Positions 9,950 to 20,680 of a DNA stretch of 64,000 nucleotides are shown here, in pieces. Below the pieces are notes generated by a model. The model did not search any database. It was given only the letters and a program-made list of their open reading frames with translations, and was not told where the DNA came from. A program made the position numbers and the translations under genes. Source of the stretch: Anthopleura xanthogrammica (Eukaryota > Cnidaria > Anthozoa > Actiniaria > Actiniidae); assembly GCA_964019055.1 (NCBI GenBank), contig OZ025218.1:4651559-4715558 (forward strand), written 5' to 3'. Every line of letters starts with the position of its first letter. Within the stretch, counting starts at the first letter, position 1.

Positions 9950-10856
9950 ATGAAGACTTTGATGCTCTTGGCAGCTCTTTGCCTTGTTCTGTGTGTTGTA
10001 GTGCCTCAAACCGAAGCGTACTGCCTCAGGTATCGCGTTACCACTTGCAACTTGGTCTACCTCAGTGGATGCGGCTATTATCGTGTCTGTATGAGGTACT
10101 ACAGAACTGTGTGCTATAACAAAAGAGACCAGATAGAGAATGACAAGGTAGGATAACCCTCTTTTTTCCATCCAGAGAATCCATATCAGTAATGTGCGCT
10201 GTTACCGCGATGAAGGATTGTGTACGAAGGCGATGCGTGACACAGGGGAATGTGTTACATGTTGAAACTTTTAGAAATTCACTAAATCTTTCGTCTTTCA
10301 GGGAAAAGTTAAAAGTACAAAGAATGGGCCGGAAAAGGCTATCCTTGAAAGGTTCCCGAACAAGTTTTCTACCTATGACAAGGACGGCGACAAAAGCATC
10401 ACCTTTGATGAGTTCCGAACAACGCTCGGTGATGTGAAAGATGTCCACATGCTTCGAAAAGTCTTCCGTGCTACTGACAAGAATGGTGAGCTCAAATGTT
10501 CATACTATGGAACATGAAAACACAAAAGTTTGGAGTCTAGATTTCTAAATTCTGTAATTCATCGATTTTCGCTGCATTATCAAAGTAAATTATTCGAGAA
10601 AAAACTGAAAACTTTGTCAAACTTTGTACAGAAACTCTTTACAAATTCTAAACAATGTTGTTTATTGTTTTGGAATAAAAAAAAAATCCCGTTCGCATCA
10701 CACCCGTAAGTGATGTATCACGCCTTAATTCCAGACGAAAATTGTTTTGTTTATTCATGTTTTGTTTCTTATTTGCTTTTTTCAGGAGATGATGTCATCA
10801 CTTGTGACGAGTTCTTGAAGGCCAAATTTGGCTTCTCCCATAAGCCGGTGTGTTAG
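9950..10856 (+). CDS. gene B: secreted cysteine-rich double EF-hand protein, beta type
   Basis: Exons 9950-10147, 10302-10485 and 10786-10856 (198+184+71 nt) give 150 residues. Signal peptide MKTLMLLAALCLVLC is cut near QTEA. The beta cysteine module starts YCLRYRVTTC and has YYRVC and YRTVC; exon 1 ends DQIENDK. Exon 2 starts GKVKSTKNGPEKAIL, two codons longer than in alpha genes. EF loops are DKDGDKSITFDE and DKNGDDVITCDE, the second split by the phase 1 intron. It ends KPVC with no residue after the last cysteine. Donor GTAGGA and acceptors TTTCAG and TTTTCAG fit consensus. Poly(A) signal at 10920-10925. Closest relative is gene G. Expected secreted, calcium-binding. Confidence 0.87.
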
Positions 10857-11309
10857 TAAAACCGCTGACCAGAGCCGGGTAATTCTGTCCAAAGAATGCA
10901 TTTATTCAACAGTAATGATAATAAAAATTGTGAAGCGGGCTAACAAAATAAGAATCAAATAAACTGATTAAAAGAAAGTATAGTCTATTGTGGTATTTCA
11001 AAACTAAAAAAAGAAACGAATAAACAAACAAAGCAGGGATTTTAAAAATACATTAAAACAAGAGTTCATAAATAAGAAAGGAACACTTTAATATCGTACG
11101 CGCCATGTGAATTCCCGGTTGAGCTATTTTTAGCGTTCGCATAAAGTCAATACCCCTCCCCCCCACCCTACTCCAGGGAGTCAAAAATTGTGTGCTTTAT
11201 CCAAACCTGGAAGTAGCGAAAAAATGTAAAGATGTATGGGGGAAAAACGTAAATATCGCGTATTTTGATGTGTTCCACAGCCTCGGTCGTGTTTTATCAA
11301 AGAACAGAA

Positions 11310-11782
11310 CTTCTCAAACTCATTAATAATTCATGATGTCAGGGACCAATTAGAACTTTGTATTTCAGTCACGTGCATAGGTCTTGATACACCGATCAAA
11401 CACTGATCAAGACACTGATCAAGACACTGTATAAATTAGCATAAAAACAATTCTCATTGATTTCACTCTCTCTTTTTTTTCCTTACACTCTCTTTTTTTT
11501 TTTTTTATTCTCCACCGTTTTCTCCTTTTTCACCTGTCTTACCTTTTGATCTAACATTTTATTTTTATGTTATATTTTATCTTGGACGTCCTGGGACTCG
11601 AACCGGGAACCTCTGCCTTGATATTCTAGTGTATTACCAACTAAACTAACAATGAATTCGTTGACAATTTTGGGTTGATGTTATATATTATAGAATAGAT
11701 TAAGACCTATGCACGTGACTGAAATACAAAGTTCTAATTGGTCCCTGAGATAATGAATTATTAATGAGCTTGAGAAGTTTTC
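11310..11782. repeat. large foldback with tRNA-like insert
   Basis: The arm near 11310-11395 (AATTAGAACTTTGTATTTCA, CACGTGCATAGGTCTTGAT) is the inverted complement of about 11700-11782. On the minus strand at about 11580-11650 lies a tRNA-like stretch with TAGTTTAGTTGGTAATAC and GGTTCGAGTCCC. Its T-stem pairs poorly, so a working tRNA gene is unlikely. Confidence 0.55.
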
Positions 11783-11828
11783 CTCCAGAGATTCAAAAAC
11801 AAATGAATTATAATGAGACTGAGAAGTC

Positions 11829-11979
11829 AGATCAAAAACTCGTGCTTCGTGTTTGATCAAGGAATCCAAACACCTCGAAACGGATGAAAGCACTCGGCCT
11901 TCGGCCTTCGGCCTCGTGCTTTCATCCGCTTCTCGGTGTTTGGATTCCCTGATCAAACACTCGCACTCGTTTTTGATCT
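11829..11979. repeat. long palindrome, hairpin arms about 70 bp
   Basis: AGATCAAAAACTCGTGCTTC and the following ATCCAAACACC...GATGAAAGCACTCGG are mirrored, with small mismatches, around a CGGCCTTCGG-repeat centre near 11900-11912. It is a foldback insertion with no ORF. Confidence 0.7.
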
Positions 11980-12220
11980 ATTACATAACCAATCCTAATC
12001 TATTTGCTTTATGAAATAGATTTTGCCAAAAAAACCTCAGAGAAATTGACGAAAAGTATGTTGTTTTTGAGCGAGTGCGCGCACACGTCCACGCAATCAA
12101 AAAATCAAAAACCAAATAACTGTGAATGCTAAAAATAGCCCAACCGGGAATTCACACAGCACGCGCGATATATAAGGAAGTTTCCCTCTCTTATTTAAGC
12201 TCTCTTGATAACAACTATCA

Positions 12221-12472
12221 AGCTTTGGCTTTTATTCCACAACGTGGGAGATTTACAACAGAGCTAGGCTACACACTAAGGGAAAGCCCAAAAATCGGAA
12301 CTTTGGAAGTTGATTTTTTAAGGAGGGGAGAAAATCCCTCGAAGTACAGGAGAAAACCAACCGATCGAGAAACACTCAAATATGAAACCGAACCCGGCGG
12401 GACTCGAGAGGCGAGAGGCGATTGATGAGAGGCGACGCATTAGCAGCGCACGCTACCCGTGCTTCCCTGATT
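12221..12472 (-). repeat. SINE-2 copy
   Basis: The minus strand reads a GGAAGCACGGGTAGCGTGCG head, a poorly kept B-box region, then the CTCCTGTACTTCGAGGGATT body and CCACGTTGTGGAATAAAAGCC tail. It lies 1.4 kb downstream of gene B; the counterpart by gene G is at 39988. Confidence 0.65.
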
Positions 12473-12789
12473 GAAAGTGAAGAAAATAGTTCTCAACGAG
12501 CTAAGACCGAATGGGATTTTAGTAACCTCCAAAAAAAGAATAAACAAAAACATAAGGGATAAGATCATATCGTTACAATAGTCATATGACTGGACCTACC
12601 CGACTCGATATACGGGAAAAGAGCAGATACCCGTTACATGCAGGGACCACGGAGATGGGAGGGCTGGGGGAGCTTTAGCCCCCCCCCCCCCCTCCACACA
12701 CAAACAGTTTTTCACTTTTTCCGTACTAGTCTCTGAAGACGAAGACTAAAAAAAAAGGAATGGAAAATAAATTATATTCGTTTGATCTT

Positions 12790-13215
12790 TACTGAAAGGA
12801 ATTGAAAAAGGGGTGCTAGTCTGCAGCTCGGAGACTATGCAAAACTTTGGGTATTTCAGGAATCAGTTATTAGGCAACTTGCAGCTATAGCTACATTTTC
12901 AAGCATTTTCAGACAAGTTGCTGAGAAAATTGCACAGTATTATAGGGCCTTTATGCTACGATGAATAGCGACCAAAAACGGCAAAGTTCTAAATACTTTG
13001 AATTTGAAAAATATATATAAATAAAAAACATGGCAGAAATAAAAGATCGAGTGGGTATAAATTTGAAGTCACCCATCCATGAATTAACCTCCCTCAACCG
13101 GGCTTGACTCTGACAGTCTTTGAAGCCCGAGTTTTGTCCATTGGGCCACGACCTCAAAAAATCTGGGCAACAATAGCTGTGAAAACAATGCACAATATAG
13201 AGTAGAGTTCTCGAC
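12790..13215 (-). repeat. SINE-3-like repeat
   Basis: On the minus strand it has a tRNA-like A-box motif (GTGGCCCAATGGACAAAAC). It then has GTCAAGCCCGGTTGAGGGAGG and CATGGATGGGTGAC; the last resembles the internal region of 5S rRNA. A GTATTTAGAACTTTGCCG tail follows. Other copies lie at 34490 and 39365. The Pol III parentage is a suggestion only. Confidence 0.5.
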
Positions 13216-15432
13216 ATGACCTCAAATTTTCCATCGATTCCGTGCGTAGCAGGTGTTGCAAGGAATTAGCTGTAGTTATGGTCTAGGGGCCGGCTAGTCT
13301 TCCCCTGATGCTTCCGAGCTAGAACATTATCGTGCGCAATCCTTTCAAACAAGGGCAGAAGGTCTTAAGAGAAGATGTCAGCAAAAATCGAACAAAATCA
13401 AAATTTGCCGGCAACAGTCAAAAATTCGATTTCGCTCATATTTTGGTATTAGGTAGGCCTATATGCGAGATATATCATGGTATGTTTCATTTGTCGAAAT
13501 ATGGCTTCATTTCCGAGAAAAACGAGAAAAACGAATTTGTCAATAATTGACCCTTTGAGAGAGCCAAAATATACTCCAACTTCGGGGGGCTCACGTGCCT
13601 TTGCAAAAATATCTACATGTTTAATTCTTAAACAACTGTTTTATATGATGTTTTAACTTTAAAAATCTGAAATTTCATTGTCTTCCAATAAATTTATAAC
13701 GGTGAAAAAAATTTATTTACCAGGGTACTTTGACGCCTTGTGAAAAGTAACGAATTTTCAAAAAATCTTTTCACCGTGTGCTAAATAAAATAAAAGACCG
13801 ATATTAAGAAAATGAAAAGTCGAAATAATATTCTAACCGTGACTAAAAGCTTTTTTGGGGGTTTTTGTTCTGCGACGAGAAATAAAAATTTAAAGTTGGA
13901 GAAATTTCAAAGAACGGCGGCCGTTGCGGCCGTTGCGGCCGTCTTAATTGTCGGGAGGTCCGAAGTCCATACGACGCCTCAGACCTACGTATGTCTTTGG
14001 GGTATGACACGGTGGGGAATTAATTATTTTGTAATTAATTAGGGAATTTCTTTTGGAAGACGTGGGTTCGAATACCAACGTATCCGGATAGTAGTTTTCT
14101 TCTTTTTATTTATTTATTTTTTCCCTTGTACCAACTTTACCTTGGTAATCTTTTTTTAGACAGACTACTCGTTTTTTATCTTTTTTATCGTTTGATTTCT
14201 CTTCTTCTTGTTTTTTTTTTAATCACTATTATTTATGATCCATTGATATTTATGTATAAGTAACAGACTAAAATTAGTGTGTGTGTGTGTGGTGGGGGAG
14301 GGGGGGGGGGGACATGGAACACTCTAGCGCTTTGACCCCACTTAGTTTTTCAGCTATTTTCCCCTCGTTGTATTGATCTGTTTTCTGTTTATATATTACT
14401 GGAACTACTTACGGTATATCCAAAAGCGTTACCCAGTTCCAGTGCAGAAAAAGCCAAAATCCGCCACTCGTTTCCGCCAAAGGCTATGTGAAGTAAAGAC
14501 CATGTATATGATAGCCCACGTTCAATATTCTGGTTGAGTAATCACGCACAAAACAATTTAAGACGAGGCTCCAGGGAAACAAGGGCATTTTCCTAATATG
14601 GTCTTTTGCTTCCCCGGAGCCTCGCGTTGAATTGCTTTGTGCGTGATCACTCATCTAGAATATCGAAATTAAACTATTTATCCCAGAAACTGCTCACGGT
14701 GTGCATCAGCAGAGTTGCGAGAAAACATACCAGTTTCGCTTTCGATGCAAATTGCTGTTTTTGGTCGCAATTCAACGTACCATTTTTTATCAATGTAATG
14801 AGAAGACGATCAGTGCGCAAGATCTGAATGATGACCTGAGCTAGGTCACGTGTTCAGAGTAAGTATACGAGGCTAGGAGAGCCTTATTATTTTCTAGTAT
14901 GTGACAACCTCCGTTGTCCGTTGTGAAGGACTTGGGGGGAGGGAGGGAGGGGGGGGGGGGAGGGAAAAAACGGAAGGAGGAGGCAAAGGATGACCGAAAA
15001 AAGGAGGCTATTTTTCCTTTCATGAATTTGACCGGTAGCAGGTTATTTACGACGGCGAAAAATAAATGCATTGAACGTTTTTAGATTCACCGTTTTCCCC
15101 CTAGCTCTGCACGTGGCTTATGTAGTGCTATGGTCATGAAAACGTTCGGACAATGCCGCAGGGACTGCGCAGCACCCTAAGAAGTGTGTGTTTGTGTGTA
15201 GCAAGGGGAGTGCCATAAAAGAGACAAGTAAGAGCAAAAGTGGGGGGATATGATTCGAAAATATACGTCGAGTGTCGAGTCAATGTCGAGTCTGCTAGGT
15301 TCAATCGTATGTTTATTGTTGCGATATGATATTATCCCATATATTTTTGTTTATTCTTTTTTGTTTTGTTTTTGAGATTACTAGAATCCCATTCGCTCTT
15401 AGCTCGTTTAGAACCATGTTCAACTTTCAATC
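13216..15432. other. B/C convergent spacer, non-coding
   Basis: No gene is supported. It contains a GCGGCCGTT triplication near 13917, poly-G/GT tracts near 14279 and 14945, and segments shared with the F/G spacer (GAAGTCCATACGACGCCTCAG near 13963 and 35771; TAATTGAACTAACTTACGG-type stretch near 14400 and 35900). A TTCGAGCGCAAGATCTGAATGA-like scrap near 14805 relates to the fragment at 34066-34421. Confidence 0.45.
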
Positions 15433-15683
15433 AGGGAAGCACGGGTAGCCTGCGCTGCTAATGAGTCGCCTGTCACCAATTTTTAATGCGACCGGGTTCG
15501 AGTCCCGCCGCTTTCGGTTTCATGTTTGAGTGTTTCTTGTTGGTTTTCTCCTGTGCTTCGAGGGATTTTCTCCCTCCTTAAAAGACCAATTTCCAAAAAT
15601 ATGATCTTTGGGCTTTCACCTAGTTTGGAGCGTAGCTCGGCTGTGTTTCTCCCACGCTGTGATACCACAGCCAAAACTCAATC
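15433..15683 (+). repeat. SINE-2 copy
   Basis: Head GGAAGCACGGGTAGCCTGCG, B-box GGGTTCGAGTCCCG near 15494, body TTTTCTCCTGTGCTTCGAGG and tail TGTGATACCACAGCC. It sits about 220 bp beyond the stop of gene C; equivalent copies sit beyond genes D, E and F. Confidence 0.75.
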
Positions 15684-15898
15684 GATTTTCATATTTTTAA
15701 AATCCCCGTCTTTTTGTTTGTTTATTTTTTATTTGTTTGTTTATTTATTTTTCACTTTTAAATACCACAATAGACTATACTTTCTTTTAATCAGTTTATT
15801 TGATTCTTATTTTGTTAGCCCGCTTCACAATTTTTATTATCATTACTGTTGAATAAATGCATTCTTTGGACAGAATTCCACGGCTCTGGTCAGCGGTT

Positions 15899-16840
15899 TT
15901 ACTTACAAACCGGCTTATGGGAGAAGCCAAATTCGGCCTTCAAGAACTCGTCACAATTGATGACATCATCTCCTGAAAAAAGCAAATTAGAAACAAAACA
16001 TGAATAAAGAAACGATTTTCGTCTGGAATTAAGGCGTGATACGTGGGAGCGAGAAGTACTGAATGGCTTCAAACTCATTTTTGAATGCTTTCTTTTTAAA
16101 TTTCCAAAACATTATCAAAGAACAATGTAAATCTAAGTTGAGAGGACGGAACAGAGATTGTATACAAAGTTTAATAAATTAAAAAATTAAGAAATCTAGA
16201 CTTCAAATGTTTGTGCTTTTTTTCCTCAGCGGCAATTGAACTCACCATTCTTGTCAGTATCGCGGAAGAGTTGTTGAAGCTTATTGATCTCGTACACATC
16301 AGCGAGTGTTGTTCGGAACTCATTAAAGGTGATGCTTTTGTTGCCGTCCTTGTCATAGTCAGAGAACTTGTACGGGAACTTTTCGATGATAGGCTTTCCT
16401 GGCCCTTTCTTTTTACTTGCATCCTGAAAGACCAAAATAAATATTTTAAGTTTTACCAATTCCGTCGTGAACCTTGTCACGTAACGACGTTGTACACAAT
16501 CCTTCATCGCGGTAACAGCACTTACAAACAAACGATATTGATATGAATTGTCTGGTTACTTACATACATACATGAATTTCATTTACCCTCGCATTTACAG
16601 ATAGCTGGTTGGATAAAAGAAAGAAGAAGAAGGTTAACCTACCTGGTCATTCTCGATGTCTCTCTTGCCGCTATAGCATACCGTATTGTAGTACGCCACA
16701 CAGACGCGATACCAGCCGCATCCACTGACGTAGGACAAACCACAAGAGGTAGCTCTATAATTGTAGCAGTACGCGTCGGTTTGAGGCAATACAACACAAA
16801 GAAAAAGGCAAAGAGCTGCCAAGAGCATCAAAGTCTTCAT
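15899..16840 (-). CDS. gene C: secreted cysteine-rich double EF-hand protein, alpha type
   Basis: Exons 16643-16840, 16246-16423 and 15899-15972 (198+178+74 nt) give 149 residues. The signal peptide differs slightly (LCLFLCVVL). The module reads AYCYNYRATSC with GWYRVC in place of GYYRVC of gene A. Exon 2 starts DASKKKGPGKPIIEKFPYKF; loop 1 is DKDGNKSITFNE, with Asn at positions 5 and 11. Loop 2 is DKNGDDVINCDE. The last residue is Lys (KPVCK), where A and F have Gln. Poly(A) signal at 15833-15838. Pairs divergently with gene D. Loop 1 may bind calcium more weakly (inference). Confidence 0.86.
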
Positions 16841-17261
16841 GATTATTTCTAGAACAAACAAGAAGTAGGAAGGTCAGCGTGATAATCTGGAATAAATCTC
16901 AATGGTTTATTTCATCTCATACTATTCTTTTGACTGCTATTATCTTCAACAGAACAGAAACGAACGGAAGGAATAGGACGGGATACAATGTATACAATAA
17001 AAAATGGAGCAGATTAGAGTAGGAGTAAAATGTACAATGTAACTAGGTTTAACATCGGTAGTTCCTTCATGCGGCTACGTGGCTGGTATCCCATAAAGCC
17101 GACGGTGCACCCCCTTTCGCCATCAGTGCTCTGTTTTAAGAGCAAAAACGAGCAGAGCAGAGCCGAGCAAAGTACAGTAAACTACAGTACTGTACAGCAA
17201 TTAGAGTAAAGCACCGTAGAAGGCACTTTCACTTATTCCTATTTTAAAAAAAGCAATGTAC

Positions 17262-17357
17262 CTTGATTGGGTTTCCTGTGGTTTTAAGTCTTGTATTCCT
17301 TCTTCTTTGCTGTTTCAGATCAAAGTGCTGCTCCTATTATTTCTCTCCTCTTTTATG
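17262..17357 (-). promoter_or_regulatory. gene C core promoter and non-coding first exon
   Basis: CATAAAAG at 17350-17357 (minus strand), with the conserved GCAGCACTTTGATC below it. The exon ends CCAATCAAG at 17262 before GTAC. The predicted 5'UTR intron is 16849-17261 (413 bp). C, E and I share AATCAAG where the others have AACCAAG. Confidence 0.6.
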
Positions 17358-19249
17358 CCATCCCAATGTGGAAAATAATCGTTATGACTCATACATACAA
17401 TACGTATTCAACAGTGAACTGATGAAGAAGAAAAATAGCCTTGAACACGAAAATTCTTGAAACCCCAATATTGACGACAATTCGAAAGGCCTCGAAAATA
17501 AAGTTCTTTAAATAAAGTTCATGCCTGCAAAACAAAATGTAAAAATAGGTAAAGCACAATAGATCTGAACCAGGAAGTTAAACATATGAATCTCAACTCA
17601 AACATTACATGAAACTTATCTTTACCTTAGACCGAATTTCGAAAACAACACCAGACCAGATATTAAATATAATTTATATTTGCAAAAAAAAGGACATTTT
17701 TTAGATTCTTTAATCATAGTGGTAGACTCATTCGCTTTTTTAAACTTTGATTTGAATGTAAGTCACTACTATTAGCCTCTTAAAGTCAAAGTAACTTTTC
17801 GTAAAATCACTACTAGTAGATTTTTAGCGTATGTATATGATGTGTTTTGCCTCAGAAGTAGTAAACTGTTTGTATAAATTGCCAATTTTTATGTATTCTC
17901 GATAGTTTTATAATTTATTCTTAAAATAGTCTTGGTTTAATCAAAACAAAAGAATTAAAATAATCTTAAAAACACGTCAATAGACTAAATATCACTAATT
18001 GTGTAAGATAAGTGTTTTCTGGTCATTAAAACCAGGGCAACTTTAGCACCTATTCGTTAGTACTCTTGTGTACATTCTACTTATTCATAGTTGTTTCTTA
18101 GTAGTTTAGTTTTCAATATTTGGATATTTTAGGAACATGCGTGACACGAAGGTTCAAATCCAAACTATTGTATAGATGTGTCAAGATACTATGATTACAT
18201 TAACCGCTGTATCGTTAATAGATTGAACTAAAAGGTGCACAACAATATATCGCTTGGTTACAAGAAAAAAAAATGCTTAAACTTATCGTAAGTTGCCCTT
18301 TTCAGTGCAGAATTTTGCTTTTGTGGTGAAAATATATGTTTGTGTGTTTTTTTTTCTTAATGAACAGGCACTAGAAAATATTTAAAAAAATTCTGAACTT
18401 TTTTGTTTGATATTAAATTTTTTTGGAATTATTGTCGAATATTAAGTGACCTATGTTTGTACTGACGGCATATTATCGAATCATTTGGTGACTCATGGTT
18501 GCAATAATGTTTTCAGGTCTTATTCATCATTAATCGTTATGAAAATCAAAAATTAATTATTCCTAAATTTCCAACATAAAGTTTCATGATTCTTTTTTCC
18601 ACTTGGAAAACGTGACTCATAATTTCTGATTTTGCTTCTTAATAATCGATGATGCGTGGGTTAATATCAAAATAAATGTTAGCACGAAAGATCTTGAAAC
18701 AGAGTGTGACCGACAACTCTAAACGTAGGCCTTTACTAATAGTCTTATTTCAAATGAATTCTGATTTTAAAACAATGTAAAAAATCTAAAGACGTGACGG
18801 TGAATAATGCAAGGACGGTGAGGAATTACAGAGTGATCAGGAAGCAATACTGAAATTAATTTAGGCCCATTTACATGGACAATTTTTGGTGCTATTTTCC
18901 CCGAAACTTTCCCTGCGATTCTAGCGGCGGTTAAAAAATCGCGCATCTACACTTCTAGCCAATTGAGCCAATTTGAGTAGCGATTCAAATGCGAACTTGT
19001 TGCAATTTTCTGGATGTTTACATCAGTAGCGACGTGAAATTATCATTTGTAGGGTGCAGTGAAGTGTTTTTTTTTTTAAGCTAGGGTCGCAGAAAAAAAA
19101 CCGCACTAAATTCAAACATGCTGAAAATAACTGGCGATTCATCGGCGACGTGAATTTAGAAAATCAGTTCAGAATCACCGGTAGTTCACAAGCGCGATTT
19201 TTGATCGCAGCTGAATAGCAAGGAAAATCACGGGGCAATTTTTTGTTTA
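17358..19249. other. C/D divergent spacer, non-coding
   Basis: Collinear with the A/B spacer: the CAGGGCAACTTTAGCACC block recurs near 18035 and the GCAATTTTCTGGATG block near 19000. It is shorter by loss of sequence present near 6500-7000. The stretch 18814-19350 is base-identical to 8101-8637. Confidence 0.6.
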
Positions 19250-19563
19250 ATGATTTATGATTTATATAGCACCCTTTCTATATGTATACAATCAAAGGCG
19301 ATATGGTTAGTATGAGATGTAGGCACTGAGGGTGGTCACTGCATAGATTTATTTACTTCCTCAGTGGTTCTTTTACGTCCCTCCGAAGCAGGTTGAGGTA
19401 GTGTGGAGAGACGGGACTGCCATTTTACGTGGTCATCCAAGCCAAGGTTTTACTATTCGAGGATGTTAATAGATTTTAAAGGAGGTACCTTCTATTCCTG
19501 AACCCACGACCTCCTACACGAAAGTCCGGTGCTCAACCAACTGAGCCAACTGGGTGGCTGCAA
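19250..19563 (-). repeat. SINE-1 copy
   Basis: Same insertion position as the copy at 8534-8885, so it predates duplication of the pair. The head is intact (CAGTTGGCTCAGTTGGTTGAGC) but a deletion removes part of the region after the B-box. Confidence 0.7.
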
Positions 19564-20199
19564 AAATCGCACTTCTTCCATGAGGGAGTGAAAATCAAAA
19601 CTCTGAGGTCTTTGGCAAAAGATATTCTTAAATTCCCTTGAAAAACTTATTTACTTCCTTGGTTTTGAATGTTTCGTGAGGAAAGATTGTCCCTATAGCC
19701 CTTGGAATCATCCCTCTAACCTCATGTAAACATAAACGATATCATTTCGAGGGAAACTAAATCTCAAAAATGATGCTATTCAAAGCAACGAAAAACTGCC
19801 TTTTTTATTAAAAAGAATTTTTTTACGTTCTTGAAATATTAAACATGTATGGATCAAAAATTTTGAACAGTTACATTCTAAAGAATCTAAAGAAAGTCTA
19901 TTTTGGCAAATTAAAAATTTATTCAATTTGCCTCAAACTCGGTCTAGAATAGATATCAGATTTGAATTTCATATATTTAACTTCCTGGTTCAGGTCTATT
20001 GTGCTTTACCTATTTTTACATTTTGTTTTGCAGGCATGAACTTTATTTAAAGAACTTTCTTTGTAAAGCCTTTTAGACTGTCGTCAATATTGGTAATTCA
20101 AGATTTTTCGTGTTCAAGGCTATTTTTCTTCTTCCTCAGTTCACTGTTGAATACGTATTGTATGTATGAGTCATAACGATTATTTTGCACATTGGGATG

Positions 20200-20296
20200 G
20201 CATAAAAGAGGAGAGAAATAATAGGAGCAGCACTTTGATCTGAAACAGCAAAGAAGAAGGAATACAAGACTTAAAAGCACAGGAAACTCAACCAAG
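20200..20296 (+). promoter_or_regulatory. gene D core promoter and non-coding first exon
   Basis: GCATAAAAG at 20200-20208; exon ends CAACCAAG at 20296 before GTAC. The 5'UTR intron 20297-20672 carries the (AAT)n run and ends TTCTAG, eight bases before the ATG. Confidence 0.6.
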
Positions 20297-20517
20297 GTAC
20301 ATTACTTTAAATAAGAATATGTGAAAGTATATTCTACTGTGCTTTATTGTGCTGTACTGTACTGTAGTTTACTGTACTTTGCTCTGTTTTGCTGTTCTCC
20401 TCTTCTCTTCTCTTCTCGTATCCATCTTATGGCACTTCATTCCGTTTCGTTCCATGCAATCTTATCTATTTTTTTTTCTGTTGTCTTCTGTTTCTGTTTA
20501 TAAAAATAAAAATTTTA

Positions 20518-20519
20518 AA

Positions 20520-20596
<77 letters not shown>
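20518..20596 (+). repeat. (AAT)n microsatellite
   Basis: About 26 near-perfect AAT units lie in the gene D 5'UTR intron. The gene F intron has a matching run at 31918-31981, so the seed predates the D/F split. Poly-Asn and poly-Ile reading frames here are artefacts. Confidence 0.9.
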
Positions 20597-20598
<2 letters not shown>

Positions 20599-20680
20599 CA
20601 CGAAATCACAAAGTGAGGTAAATATTCAATATTATCAAGCTGACCTTCTTATCACCTTCCTCAGTGTTCTAGGAATAATC

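Larger units (their letters stand above)
3850..13380 (+). repeat. paralogous block 1, inverted partner of 39240-47650
   Basis: Genes A and B plus their flanks recur in reverse orientation as genes G and H with flanks. Landmarks on both sides: the GTGGTGGGTATACCGGGTAG stretch near 3860 (reverse complement near 47600-47630), the CTCACACACACCACCACTAC stretch near 4252 (reverse near 47210), the four gene ends, the AATTCCCGGTTGAGCTATTTTTAGC stretch near 11110 (reverse near 40650) and the GGGGCCGGCTAGTCT stretch near 13288 (reverse near 39310). A is most like H, and B most like G. The copies differ by indels and separate insertions. Confidence 0.75.

Noticed and set aside
11580..11650. Functional tRNA gene on the minus strand
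   Set aside because: A- and B-box-like motifs exist but T-stem and acceptor pairing are poor.
15899..16840. Family as known small cysteine-rich toxins
   Set aside because: The five-cysteine pattern does not match a toxin scaffold I know, and the double EF-hand argues for a calcium-binding secreted protein.
20349..20621. Poly-Asn and poly-Ile ORFs (also 31776-32000)
   Set aside because: Microsatellite translation inside the 5'UTR intron.
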